A stretch of 47,823 nt of DNA from a virus, in IMG/VR virus record IMGVR_UViG_3300034374_010260, positions 1 to 47,823 of that record. One strand, given 5' to 3'. A program made the position numbers and the translations under genes. Position 1 is the stretch's first letter; the number at the start of each line of letters is the position of its first letter. This document shows positions 1-6,518 of this stretch, in pieces. The notes under the pieces were generated by a model. The model had not been told where the DNA came from and made no database searches. It was given only the letters and a program-made list of their open reading frames with translations.

Positions 1-10
1 CCCGCCGAAA

Positions 11-190
11 ATTTTTTAAAAAATAAAAGATTCCTTACTCTTTTAAAAATCTTTTTAAAATATCTTTTAAAATCTCTTTTAAAATCTTTTTTAAACTTTA
101 CCTTTAAAACATTTTTTAAACTAAGATTTTACCCTTTAAAATCGATTTTAAAACCTTTTTTAAAACTTATTTTTAAAACTTTTTTTAAAA
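11..190. repeat. Left array of TTTTAAAA palindromes
   Basis: This non-coding stretch is almost entirely runs of T followed by runs of A, separated by short C- or G-containing spacers. TTTTAAAA or the core TTTAAA recurs roughly every 12-20 bases, including an ATCGATTTTAAAA variant near 140. No open frame of note is present. The pattern matches the array at 1231-1512, so the two arrays bracket the gene pair at 259-1086. Such alternating T and A tracts are expected to be easily melted and to alter DNA curvature. Role unknown. Confidence 0.8.
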
Positions 191-203
191 AAATAAATAG
201 ACC

Positions 204-233
204 AAAAAAAAGAGAGAGGAAAAACCTCTCTCT
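204..233 (-). terminator. Intrinsic terminator ending the leftward transcription unit
   Basis: Perfect 9-bp stem: AGAGAGAGG at 211-219 and CCTCTCTCT at 225-233, with a 5-nt loop. Read on the minus strand the hairpin is followed by a run of seven T (204-210). It lies 26 nt past the stop of the 52-aa gene, which fits the end of a leftward transcript. Confidence 0.85.
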
Positions 234-258
234 TTATTAATTAAAACCTCTCTATTTA

Positions 259-417
259 TTAAATGGAATTTTTAATAACTTGATATCTTATCCGATTAAT
301 TTTTCTATCATGATGATCTAACATGAATTTTCGGAATCTTTCAAAACTAATTTCCTTTTTTGATTTTTTCAATGAGAAATCGAAGGATAAAAAATAAAGA
401 ATATCTTTTTTTAACAT
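259..417 (-). CDS. Small basic protein of unknown function (52 aa)
   Basis: ATG at 417, TAA at 259-261. A good Shine-Dalgarno (GAGGAAG) overlaps the stop of the upstream 218-aa gene and sits about 9 nt before the ATG, which supports translation and coupling to that gene. The peptide begins MLKKDILYF and is rich in Lys, Arg, Phe and Ile; HHDRKINRIRYQ near the end could bind nucleic acid. It contains no Ala or Thr, as the GY-free rule of this tract dictates. A terminator follows 26 nt downstream. No family recognised. Confidence 0.6.
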   Translation of the reverse strand: MLKKDILYFLSFDFSLKKSKKEISFERFRKFMLDHHDRKINRIRYQVIKNSI

Positions 418-429
418 TTTTAAACTTCC

Positions 430-1086
430 TCACGAAATTAATTTTTGAAAATTACCACTAGGAATTGGGGACATCCCCAAAATATCACCAAGACCATTGA
501 ATGACTTCAATAATTCTTTATCTTCATCATTTAAGAGATGATCATAAACTCCAGAACGGATATTCTTTCCTTTGGAATAACAAACTTTAGGGAAATCTGA
601 TAAACTAGGAAGGATATTTTGGGAGAGACTTCCATCCCCAACACTAGGATTCTCCATCTTATAGATTTTATAAAGGAGAACATCTCTCGATCTTAATTTG
701 ACTTCATTTCCTCTTCCTCTTCCCTTGGGGGATTCCTTTAGAGACGAAAAGAAAAATTCTTTAATTTCATCTTCTATCTTTAAAACTGAAATCATTTCTT
801 TAACCATATCACTTGGACTTTCAATTTCGGGAAATAGATTTTTGACTTCCTTAGAATTTACGAAATCTTGAATCTTATTAACTCTCTCTTTCCTTTTCTC
901 TTCCTCAAGGATGAAAGACTCTAATTCCCTATCTTCCTCTTCTCTTTTTCTCTTCAATTCCTCTTTTTTCCTCTCTATAGGATCGGAGATTTCGGACAAG
1001 GGAATTAGGACTTTTTCTTCTTTCTTTTCATCTTCCTTAGGACTAGAGATTACTTTTGAATTATTATTATTATTTGATTTACTCAT
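430..1086 (-). CDS. Charged coiled-coil protein of unknown function, no Ala or Thr (218 aa)
   Basis: The start is preceded by an AATAATAATAG leader like those before many other genes here, which supports the call. The N-terminus is a poly-Asn stretch (SKSNNNNNSK). It is followed by a highly charged Glu/Lys/Arg helix at about residues 38-75 (EEKRKERVNKI), probably coiled coil. The C-terminal half is more globular and includes PKGRGRGNEVKLRSRD, a basic patch that could contact nucleic acid. The protein has no Ala, Thr or Trp and one Cys. Asn, Asp, His and Tyr use only AAT, GAT, CAT and TAT, because coding-strand AC and GC are absent. Translation is probably coupled to the 52-aa gene downstream. 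No family recognised. Confidence 0.75.
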   Translation of the reverse strand: MSKSNNNNNSKVISSPKEDEKKEEKVLIPLSEISDPIERKKEELKRKREEEDRELESFILEEEKRKERVNKIQDFVNSKEVKNLFPEIESPSDMVKEMISVLKIEDEIKEFFFSSLKESPKGRGRGNEVKLRSRDVLLYKIYKMENPSVGDGSLSQNILPSLSDFPKVCYSKGKNIRSGVYDHLLNDEDKELLKSFNGLGDILGMSPIPSGNFQKLIS

Positions 1087-1113
1087 TTTTCTATTATTAT
1101 TTTGATTTTAGAA

Positions 1114-1140
1114 TATCAATCAAGACCATCTCGATTGATA
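1114..1140. promoter_or_regulatory. Inverted repeat upstream of the 218-aa gene (candidate operator)
   Basis: TATCAATC at 1114-1121 and GATTGATA at 1133-1140 are perfect 8-bp inverted half-sites, 11 bp apart, 28-54 nt upstream of the ATG at 1086. Centre-to-centre spacing of 19 bp (about two helical turns) suits a dimeric regulator. Regulatory role inferred from position. Confidence 0.45.
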
Positions 1141-1230
1141 AATAACAAAATAAGAAAATTTTAAAAATAGACAAGAAAAAAAATTATTAATATTTTAAAA
1201 CTTTCCTAAAACCTTGATTAATAGGAATTA

Positions 1231-1512
1231 ACTAAAATTAAAAAATTGACTTTTAAAACCTTAAAAAATCGATTTTTTAAAATTTAAAGATTTTCCCTCT
1301 CTTTTTTTCCTCTCTTTTTTCATCCCCTTTTTTCTCTCTTTTGAATCGATTTTTTAAAACCTTTTTTAAAACTTTTTTTTAAAACTTTTTTTTAAAACTT
1401 TTTTTTAAAACCTTATTTAAAAATTGATTTTAAACCTTCCCCCCCCCTTCCCTACTGAAAAAAATTTTTAAAACTTTTTTTAAAACCTTTTTTAATATTA
1501 TTTTTTAAAATC
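1231..1512. repeat. Right array of TTTTAAAA palindromes
   Basis: Non-coding DNA again made of T-run/A-run palindromes. A near-tandem unit of about 13 bp (AAAACTTTTTTTT) occurs about four times at 1366-1410, and ATCGATTTTTTAAAA appears twice (near 1267 and 1345). Pyrimidine-rich stretches (CCCTCTCTTTTTTTCC near 1294; a C-run near 1439) separate the blocks. With the left array it brackets the two GY-free genes. Nothing else is seen in 1141-1560 apart from these arrays. Confidence 0.8.
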
Positions 1513-1597
1513 TTTTATTTCCCTTTAATTAATATTTAAACCAAATAAAAAAAATCAGAACGAGTGCGACCCCCATAACGCCCATTGCGCGTATGTA

Positions 1598-1659
1598 CAC
1601 GAAAATCCGTTGCCGAAATCCGTTGCCTACGCATACCGTATATCACGAAAATCCGTTGC
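1598..1659. repeat. Three direct repeats containing GCAACGGATTT (iteron-like)
   Basis: On the plus strand CACGAAAATCCGTTGC occurs exactly at 1598-1613 and 1644-1659, with a shorter copy CGAAATCCGTTGC at 1614-1626. The cluster starts 35 nt right of the GY-free boundary and lies in the intergenic gap after the DUF3150-like gene. The core word GGCAACG is also scattered through the minus-strand genes. Candidate initiator- or partition-protein sites; this is inference. Confidence 0.6.
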
Positions 1660-1660
1660 T

Positions 1661-1696
1661 AAAAAAAGGGGGAGGGCATTACACCCATCCCCCCTT
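1661..1696 (-). terminator. Intrinsic terminator after the ATPase/VWA/DUF3150 operon
   Basis: Read on the minus strand, a G-rich arm (AAGGGGGGATGGG) pairs with CCCTCCCCCTT, with two small bulges and a 7-nt loop. A run of seven T follows (1661-1667). It lies 25 nt past the stop of the DUF3150-like gene. Confidence 0.75.
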
Positions 1697-1720
1697 ATTA
1701 GGGCAGAGGTAGACTATATA

Positions 1721-2587
1721 CTAACCTGCATACCCACCGAGGTTATCCATAATCATATCTACAGCTTGGTCACAGCATTGTGCCATATTACTCCGCACTC
1801 GCTTATCTGATCGGGCTCGATCTACATCGTCTGGATGCCATGCTACCAACACTCTTAGATTTGATATGGTTAATCGTAGATCGGGATCGTCCATGACATT
1901 CAGCTTGGGTGCGAGTGCCACTAAATCCCTGATCTTATCCGCAGAGGATTTATGAAACACCCTGTCGCTATCTTTGAGGACATCACGCATATGCACTACT
2001 AAATCTTTAAATCGATTTAATATCTCAGCCTGTGTGCCTTTTAACTTTTCTTGTATCTCTACCTCATATCCTTTCTTGATTGAGGCAATATCTGCATCAC
2101 TCAATTCGTTTACACGGAAATCATCCGTCTTAGGCATTGGGGTGACACTGGTCTTCATTTGAAAGCGACTACCTATCTCATCCGCAGTAGGATAATCACT
2201 TTGATTAAACAATCCATTAAGGCGTTGCTTATTACGATATAATATAGCGTCATACTTATCTACGAACTGACTTACTGCGAAATCAAAGTTTGATTTATAT
2301 TCTGACATCTCTGCTTGATATCGTGCGAACACACTACATGGAAGAAGGCGTTGACCTTGATCATTCCATGGCAATGTGTACTTAGCATGAGCATTACGCG
2401 CCATGGTGGCATGACACTTTATCTCTGCTATATCATTCTTATCGAACAGCGTTTTAATCACTTTGACACTATCTGTTGTGGTTGAATGAGATTGAGCATA
2501 TTTATTGCTCTCGTTTTTATCTTTCTTTGATTGACCAAACATAGAGATAGAGGTTTGGGCGAGCATTGCATTACTTTGTATATTCAT
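1721..2587 (-). CDS. DUF3150-like protein, partner of the MoxR/VWA pair
   Basis: This 288-aa protein follows the AAA+ ATPase and the metallopeptidase/VWA gene, the position in which DUF3150 proteins usually occur in phages. It looks largely helical. After a polar N-terminus (GQSKKDKNESNKY) comes a segment with HAKYTLPWNDQGQRLLP, a Pro/Gly turn typical of the family. A helical region around residues 170-215 follows (AEILNRFKDLVVHMRDVL). The start has the AATAATAATAAT leader directly before ATG. I assign the family by position and overall pattern. Its biochemical role is unknown to me; a substrate or adaptor of the ATPase is the natural guess. A terminator follows. Confidence 0.65.
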   Translation of the reverse strand: MNIQSNAMLAQTSISMFGQSKKDKNESNKYAQSHSTTTDSVKVIKTLFDKNDIAEIKCHATMARNAHAKYTLPWNDQGQRLLPCSVFARYQAEMSEYKSNFDFAVSQFVDKYDAILYRNKQRLNGLFNQSDYPTADEIGSRFQMKTSVTPMPKTDDFRVNELSDADIASIKKGYEVEIQEKLKGTQAEILNRFKDLVVHMRDVLKDSDRVFHKSSADKIRDLVALAPKLNVMDDPDLRLTISNLRVLVAWHPDDVDRARSDKRVRSNMAQCCDQAVDMIMDNLGGYAG

Positions 2588-2594
2588 ATTATTA

Positions 2595-2681
2595 TTATTT
2601 TATTATTGTTGATACTAGGTCGTAGATAAACCCACCACCAATTGCACCGCCTAGAAATTGTGCAATTAATTTTATTTTCAT
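2595..2681 (-). CDS. Possible glycine-zipper membrane microprotein (28 aa)
   Basis: In the gap between the VWA and DUF3150-like genes an open frame encodes MKIKLIAQFLGGAIGGGFI followed by a short polar tail. The Gly pattern GGAIGGG is typical of a single membrane-spanning or oligomerising helix. An alternative ATG at 2717, one base after the VWA stop, would add 12 hydrophobic/basic residues. It ends just before the AATAAT leader of the next gene. Support is limited to the plausible sequence and its fit in the gap. Confidence 0.4.
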   Translation of the reverse strand: MKIKLIAQFLGGAIGGGFIYDLVSTIIK

Positions 2682-2718
2682 TCTGATGAGTAGTTTTATT
2701 ATTATTTTGATTATCATA

Positions 2719-3945
2719 TTACATGTGGATTACATCACCATACGGAGGCGAGAAATTCTTATCTCCAGTGTCAGTGATAATCCACACAACCTCACAGCAT
2801 GGGGTATCGGGGAAATCCCAACCATAACCGTCTGTGATATATACCATACCCATAGGAGGGTCTTTCTGCAGTTCTTCAAACACGGGGGTGAATAAAGTAC
2901 CACCTCTACCTGCTGGTTTAGTGACTTGACCCTCATGCTCGATGGTTTCGACTTTCTGCACTCTTGAATCACAATAGATGACTTTGAGCGATGCATCTTC
3001 TTGACCATTCTCCATGAATGTTGCCAGACCTGCGAACACCTCTGATACAGCTTGTTGCAAATCTTTATCTGACATAGAACCCGAAGTGTCGATACCTACT
3101 GCGATATCCGCGAACGCTTCAGATCGAAGAGATGGCATAACCATTCTCCTCTGAATGTGTATTGGATTTGGGTGACTAAATGAATAATCACCACCGCAGA
3201 AACCCTCAACCCACCTAGCGAGTAGCGATCTCCAATCAACTACTGGTTCTAATAACTCATTGAACGCAGCTTCGATATTAGACGGCATCTTACCTTGCGC
3301 TTTCGCGACAGATATGGCTTGCTTTACCATCACTTTGGTTTCTGCTTCTAGTTCACTTTCATCCACACCATTTGGGTTTGGATGTTGCTCTACTACACCG
3401 ATTGATTGTTCATACAATTCATCAATCTTTTCTTGCATCGGATTATTAGAACTTCCATTGTTACTGTCATCGTTGCCACTATCAGATGATTGATTAGATG
3501 TATCATCATCTTCTGATTCTTGTTGATCTTGGTCGTCATCTTTTTCTTTGGATAACTCTTTCTGCAAATCTGAGTATATTCTCTCGGAACTCATACCTGC
3601 ATACTTGGGGTCTAACAACTTCTCATCAGGCAATTGGAACGGGTGACTATCAATGAATTGATTGATTGCATAATCACACGCAACATTGAACAACTTATGG
3701 TCTCGATCACCTTTACGCAGATGATGAAGGTTTGTCACATGGAGTGCTTCATGACATAACAGCGTCATTCTGACTCGCGGAGAGAACTTTGCATACCACT
3801 CAGGGTCATACTTTATCTCGACACCATTGATACCTAGCGTACCCATACCCTCTGCGGGAACAAGTTTGTGCTTTAACAATATCGTTGCGAAAAACGGATG
3901 CTCTATGATTAGGCGCATCCTATCTTTTGACATTAAATCAGACAT
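2719..3945 (-). CDS. Metallopeptidase-like / VWA domain protein (DUF2201 type)
   Basis: 408 aa. The N-terminal half carries a zinc-peptidase-like HExxH (HEALH, residues 65-69), with HHLRKGD shortly after, as in the putative metallopeptidase domain of DUF2201 proteins. A very acidic, Ser/Asn-rich linker follows (about 130-170). The C-terminal half is a von Willebrand A domain with the MIDAS motif DTSGS in VGIDTSGSMSD, and TDGYGW later. In this family the two halves occur together and pair with MoxR-type ATPases, which usually act as chaperones that remodel or insert metals. The ATG overlaps the end of the ATPase gene, so the two are translationally coupled. Confidence 0.85.
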   Translation of the reverse strand: MSDLMSKDRMRLIIEHPFFATILLKHKLVPAEGMGTLGINGVEIKYDPEWYAKFSPRVRMTLLCHEALHVTNLHHLRKGDRDHKLFNVACDYAINQFIDSHPFQLPDEKLLDPKYAGMSSERIYSDLQKELSKEKDDDQDQQESEDDDTSNQSSDSGNDDSNNGSSNNPMQEKIDELYEQSIGVVEQHPNPNGVDESELEAETKVMVKQAISVAKAQGKMPSNIEAAFNELLEPVVDWRSLLARWVEGFCGGDYSFSHPNPIHIQRRMVMPSLRSEAFADIAVGIDTSGSMSDKDLQQAVSEVFAGLATFMENGQEDASLKVIYCDSRVQKVETIEHEGQVTKPAGRGGTLFTPVFEELQKDPPMGMVYITDGYGWDFPDTPCCEVVWIITDTGDKNFSPPYGDVIHM

Positions 3946-4957
3946 TGTTCATATGGTTGTAGAGATCAGATGACCATTCAACATATTCTGGTGTATTGAA
4001 CACTTTTTCTTGGTGCCTACCCTCGACATCTTTTAGAAGTAAGACTTGGAACTCTTCTGGTAATCTTTTACGACCCCACTTACTGATGTTTGACCACTTA
4101 TCTAAATTACCACTCATATGGGCAAGCGCACCACATAGAGCGTACAGCGTATCGGGAGAGGCGGGACATGACTCATCGTTGCCATCTGCGATCTGGCGAG
4201 GTTTATCACCTAATCCGTGGACTATCTTTAAGAACCCGATCAACTCCGCAGCAAACGACTCACCGACACAACCTGTAAGTACATCATAATCTTGAATACC
4301 ATAATTTAATAATCGACCGCAAGCTGCCACCGTACGAGGACATGGTTGATTGACTAAATCCTCACCCGTACTATCTACATGCGATGGATCGAATTTCATT
4401 AAGAGTTCGGGACGAAACCTAATGAATGCGACTAACTCAGGTGGCATATTATTATTACCTGCCCACTTACACCAGTCATCGACATTGACTTCTGCACGGA
4501 CGATGGTTGTAAACCTACTTAATAGAGGCTTAATTAGACCTTTAACACCTGCACGATCTTTTCTACTATTCGTTGCTGCACAGAACACTACCTTATCTGA
4601 TATCTTATGCTCGTTTACTTTACGAGATAAGAACAACTGCATTAGGGCACCTTGGACAGATTGCGTCGCCTGACCCAGATCATCGAAAAAGGCGACTGTC
4701 GGCTTGTCGGCTTCCAATAACTTTCTTAATTGGGAATAAGGAAGGAATACAGCGTTGCCGTCTGACTCACATGGAAGACCTTTATAATTCGTGGGATCAT
4801 CGACTACAGGGTGAAAGATCACCACATCGTGATTAATCTCTTCACATGCTTGTTCTACTACATCGGTTTTACCTAATCCTGGTTCACCGACTATTAATAC
4901 TGGTTCACCCTCATTGAAGAGGCGTACTAGATTTGATTTTAACTTTGATGGTTTCAT
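3938..4957 (-). CDS. MoxR-like AAA+ ATPase
   Basis: 339 aa, a single AAA+ module. Walker A is GEPGLGKT (24-31), Walker B is TVAFFDDLG (87-95), and a sensor-1-like segment CAATNSRKD follows, with an arginine-rich FIRFRPELL region later. It is the first gene of the ATPase/VWA/DUF3150 set, and its stop overlaps the VWA start. MoxR ATPases work with VWA partners to remodel target complexes; the phage target is unknown. The start is preceded by a (CAA)n then (AAT)n leader with no Shine-Dalgarno. It reads as a complete enzyme. Confidence 0.88.
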   Translation of the reverse strand: MKPSKLKSNLVRLFNEGEPVLIVGEPGLGKTDVVEQACEEINHDVVIFHPVVDDPTNYKGLPCESDGNAVFLPYSQLRKLLEADKPTVAFFDDLGQATQSVQGALMQLFLSRKVNEHKISDKVVFCAATNSRKDRAGVKGLIKPLLSRFTTIVRAEVNVDDWCKWAGNNNMPPELVAFIRFRPELLMKFDPSHVDSTGEDLVNQPCPRTVAACGRLLNYGIQDYDVLTGCVGESFAAELIGFLKIVHGLGDKPRQIADGNDESCPASPDTLYALCGALAHMSGNLDKWSNISKWGRKRLPEEFQVLLLKDVEGRHQEKVFNTPEYVEWSSDLYNHMNNV

Positions 4958-4993
4958 TCTATTATTATTATTATTATTTTTGTTGTTGTTGTT

Positions 4994-5479
4994 TTATCCA
5001 TTAAGGATATAAGATTTTAAATCTCGTACAGACATTTTAATTTTGGAATATCTGCCGTATTGATTCCACCTATCACATATAATGGGATAAGAGTGTGCTT
5101 TCGGATTAATTGAAGCGACTCTACAATTATTATTTCCATACTTGAATCGTCGTCCAAACCAATTTTTGGGAATATCATATCGTCGCGATAACCTTGCGAA
5201 CTCTGATGCATCTCTCGATCTTTCGACTAGCGTATCATCATCTAATAACTCATCTGGTGTGAGAGAAATAATTATCTCCATACCATTCGTTATCGTACGA
5301 GACTTAATCTGAGATGACATATTAAAATCTCGTAATATATCATCACCAAGGATACCCGTGATTAAATCTTTAACAACCGCAGCATTATTATATAACGCGC
5401 GATTTATTACTGACTTTTCCATTTGTGACTTATTAACGCGTGGAAGCGTTGTCGTTACTTCTTCTTCTGAATAAAACAT
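4994..5479 (-). CDS. Conserved-looking phage protein of unknown function (161 aa)
   Basis: Starts at MFYSEEEVTT after an AATATAATAAT leader. The C-terminal third (RRFKYGNNNCRVASINPKAH, then ICDRWNQYGRYSKI) alternates basic and aromatic residues like a small beta-rich fold. The terminal MSVRDLKSYIL could be a helix. No catalytic motif is evident. It lies 37 nt upstream of the ATPase gene in the same direction and may belong to the same transcript. Confidence 0.7.
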   Translation of the reverse strand: MFYSEEEVTTTLPRVNKSQMEKSVINRALYNNAAVVKDLITGILGDDILRDFNMSSQIKSRTITNGMEIIISLTPDELLDDDTLVERSRDASEFARLSRRYDIPKNWFGRRFKYGNNNCRVASINPKAHSYPIICDRWNQYGRYSKIKMSVRDLKSYILNG

Positions 5480-5508
5480 ATTATTATATTTTTGAATTAA
5501 TTTTTAAT

Positions 5509-5769
5509 TTATATTTTTTGAAATAATGGAACTGGTTCTTCATCATCTTCTTGTGCGAATCTTTCCCACATTGCATATGATAGAGGTGACTCTTTTTCTA
5601 TAACTTTTACACATGATGTATGTGGTATAATACAAGGGCGATTTAATCTATCTTCTTCTTGATTATCTTTAGTGCATACTAATACCGCACTTATTTCATC
5701 AATATGTATGCATTTATATTCATCCCACTTATCAGTGTATGACTCATTTAATTGGAATTTAATACTCAT
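5509..5769 (-). CDS. Small hypothetical protein (86 aa)
   Basis: Acidic protein (MSIKFQLNESYTDKWDEYKC at the start) with a central CTKDNQEEDRLNRPC segment and a C-terminus rich in Glu, Asp and Pro. No transmembrane segment or known motif. The leader is A-rich with a weak GGATAA element about 10 nt before ATG. It belongs to a run of four small genes (4994-6379) sharing AT-rich leaders. Function unknown. Confidence 0.65.
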   Translation of the reverse strand: MSIKFQLNESYTDKWDEYKCIHIDEISAVLVCTKDNQEEDRLNRPCIIPHTSCVKVIEKESPLSYAMWERFAQEDDEEPVPLFQKI

Positions 5770-5797
5770 TTTTAATTATCCTTTTTATTATTTATTA

Positions 5798-6121
5798 TTA
5801 TCCGTAGATGCATAAGAAGTTTGCATCTCCTTCTACTGATTCTAAATCACCACCATCATTATTAATTATCTCGCGAGTGCGATCGGTGATTAGGAAAGGG
5901 GTAGGGTGTGCGATCTCATCTACACTAATTTGACGAATTGGAAGTTTAGACCCATCGTATTTCTCGACCATTGCGAGTTGTAGTTGATGACCATTCGTAT
6001 CACATGGTGTCCACGTTATTTCTAATAATTTTACGACTGATTGATCTCGTAACCTTACATTCGTGACTCCATTTTCAAACTCTTGTGAGTACTCTTGATA
6101 TTCTTCGTTGTGATTTTCCAT
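5798..6121 (-). CDS. Small hypothetical protein (107 aa)
   Basis: Acidic N-terminus (MENHNEEYQEYSQEFENG), then a segment that looks beta-rich (VRLRDQSVVKLLEITW) and a closing acidic stretch. ATG preceded by AATAATAGTC. No recognised domain. The pattern of a short strand-rich protein in an early phage operon would suit a host-takeover factor, but that is only a guess. Confidence 0.65.
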   Translation of the reverse strand: MENHNEEYQEYSQEFENGVTNVRLRDQSVVKLLEITWTPCDTNGHQLQLAMVEKYDGSKLPIRQISVDEIAHPTPFLITDRTREIINNDGGDLESVEGDANFLCIYG

Positions 6122-6145
6122 GACTATTATTATTTATTTTTATTA

Positions 6146-6379
6146 TTATATTAAACGACCACCATTGGGTGCTTGCCGTCTGAGAACTGATTGATTACCG
6201 ACACGAGATGTGGCGGACTTGATAAGATCATATTGACTAGGTGTACATACCATTAAACTACCACCTGTCTTACCATCGTAGCACATAATACCTCGATACC
6301 GTGGCACATCTCTTTTAATTTGATTACTTGGAAGAAGACCAAGTATATCTAACGCCGTATCTGATAATTTATTTTTCAT
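6146..6379 (-). CDS. Small hypothetical protein (77 aa)
   Basis: The frame is open to an ATG 16 codons further upstream. I choose the ATG at 6379 because AATAATAATAAT sits immediately before it, as at other genes here. In the longer version that leader would be translated as poly-Asn. The protein has a helical N-terminus (KLSDTALDILGLLPSNQ) and a Gly/Arg-rich remainder (RYRGIMCYDGKTGGSLMV). A candidate sigma70-type promoter lies about 60 nt upstream. Function unknown. Confidence 0.65.
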   Translation of the reverse strand: MKNKLSDTALDILGLLPSNQIKRDVPRYRGIMCYDGKTGGSLMVCTPSQYDLIKSATSRVGNQSVLRRQAPNGGRLI

Positions 6380-6434
6380 ATTATTATTATTTTTTTTCTT
6401 ATATATAAATAGACCATCTTGAGACAATCTTGAG

Positions 6435-6464
6435 AATATATAAAAACTAACAAAAATTTCTCAA
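6435..6464 (-). promoter_or_regulatory. Candidate sigma70-like promoter for the 6379-1721 operon
   Basis: Minus strand: TTGAGA (6459-6464), 18-nt spacer, TATATT (6435-6440), each 5/6 to consensus. It lies in the 140-nt gap between RusA and the next gene, upstream of a run of same-strand genes. The same segment contains an inverted TTGAGAA/TTCTCAA pair and a second CTTGAG copy. Not validated. Confidence 0.4.
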
Positions 6465-6518
6465 AAAATCGACCACTTATACACAGGTAGCCTTAAACTT
6501 TTTTAAGTGTTACTACAC

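Larger units (their letters stand above)
5..1563. other. Tract with no GC or GT dinucleotide on the plus strand
   Basis: Seen directly: after the GC at 4-5, the next G followed by a pyrimidine is at 1564-1565. By hand count about 127 G residues lie between, and each is followed by A or G. On the minus (coding) strand this means C never follows A or G. The rule holds across two genes and about 730 bases of non-coding DNA, so it cannot be a codon-usage effect. The sequence right of 1564 immediately has many GC and GT. Possible causes are strand-specific cytosine deamination in RC context, selection against a word, foreign origin, or a sequencing or assembly artefact; the sequence alone does not decide. 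Confidence 0.95.

Noticed and set aside
911-1105. Plus-strand open frame of 64 codons in the GY-free tract.
   Set aside because: It is antisense to the 218-aa gene, almost all Ser/Leu/Phe because of the pyrimidine-rich strand, and has no leader.
1610-1810. Plus-strand 66-codon frame beginning in the iteron cluster.
   Set aside because: Overlaps the terminator and the end of the DUF3150-like gene in antisense; composition unlike a protein.
6490-6515. Hairpin ACTT-TTTT-AAGT as terminator between RusA and the next operon.
   Set aside because: Stem of only about 4 bp without GC pairs or a following U-run.
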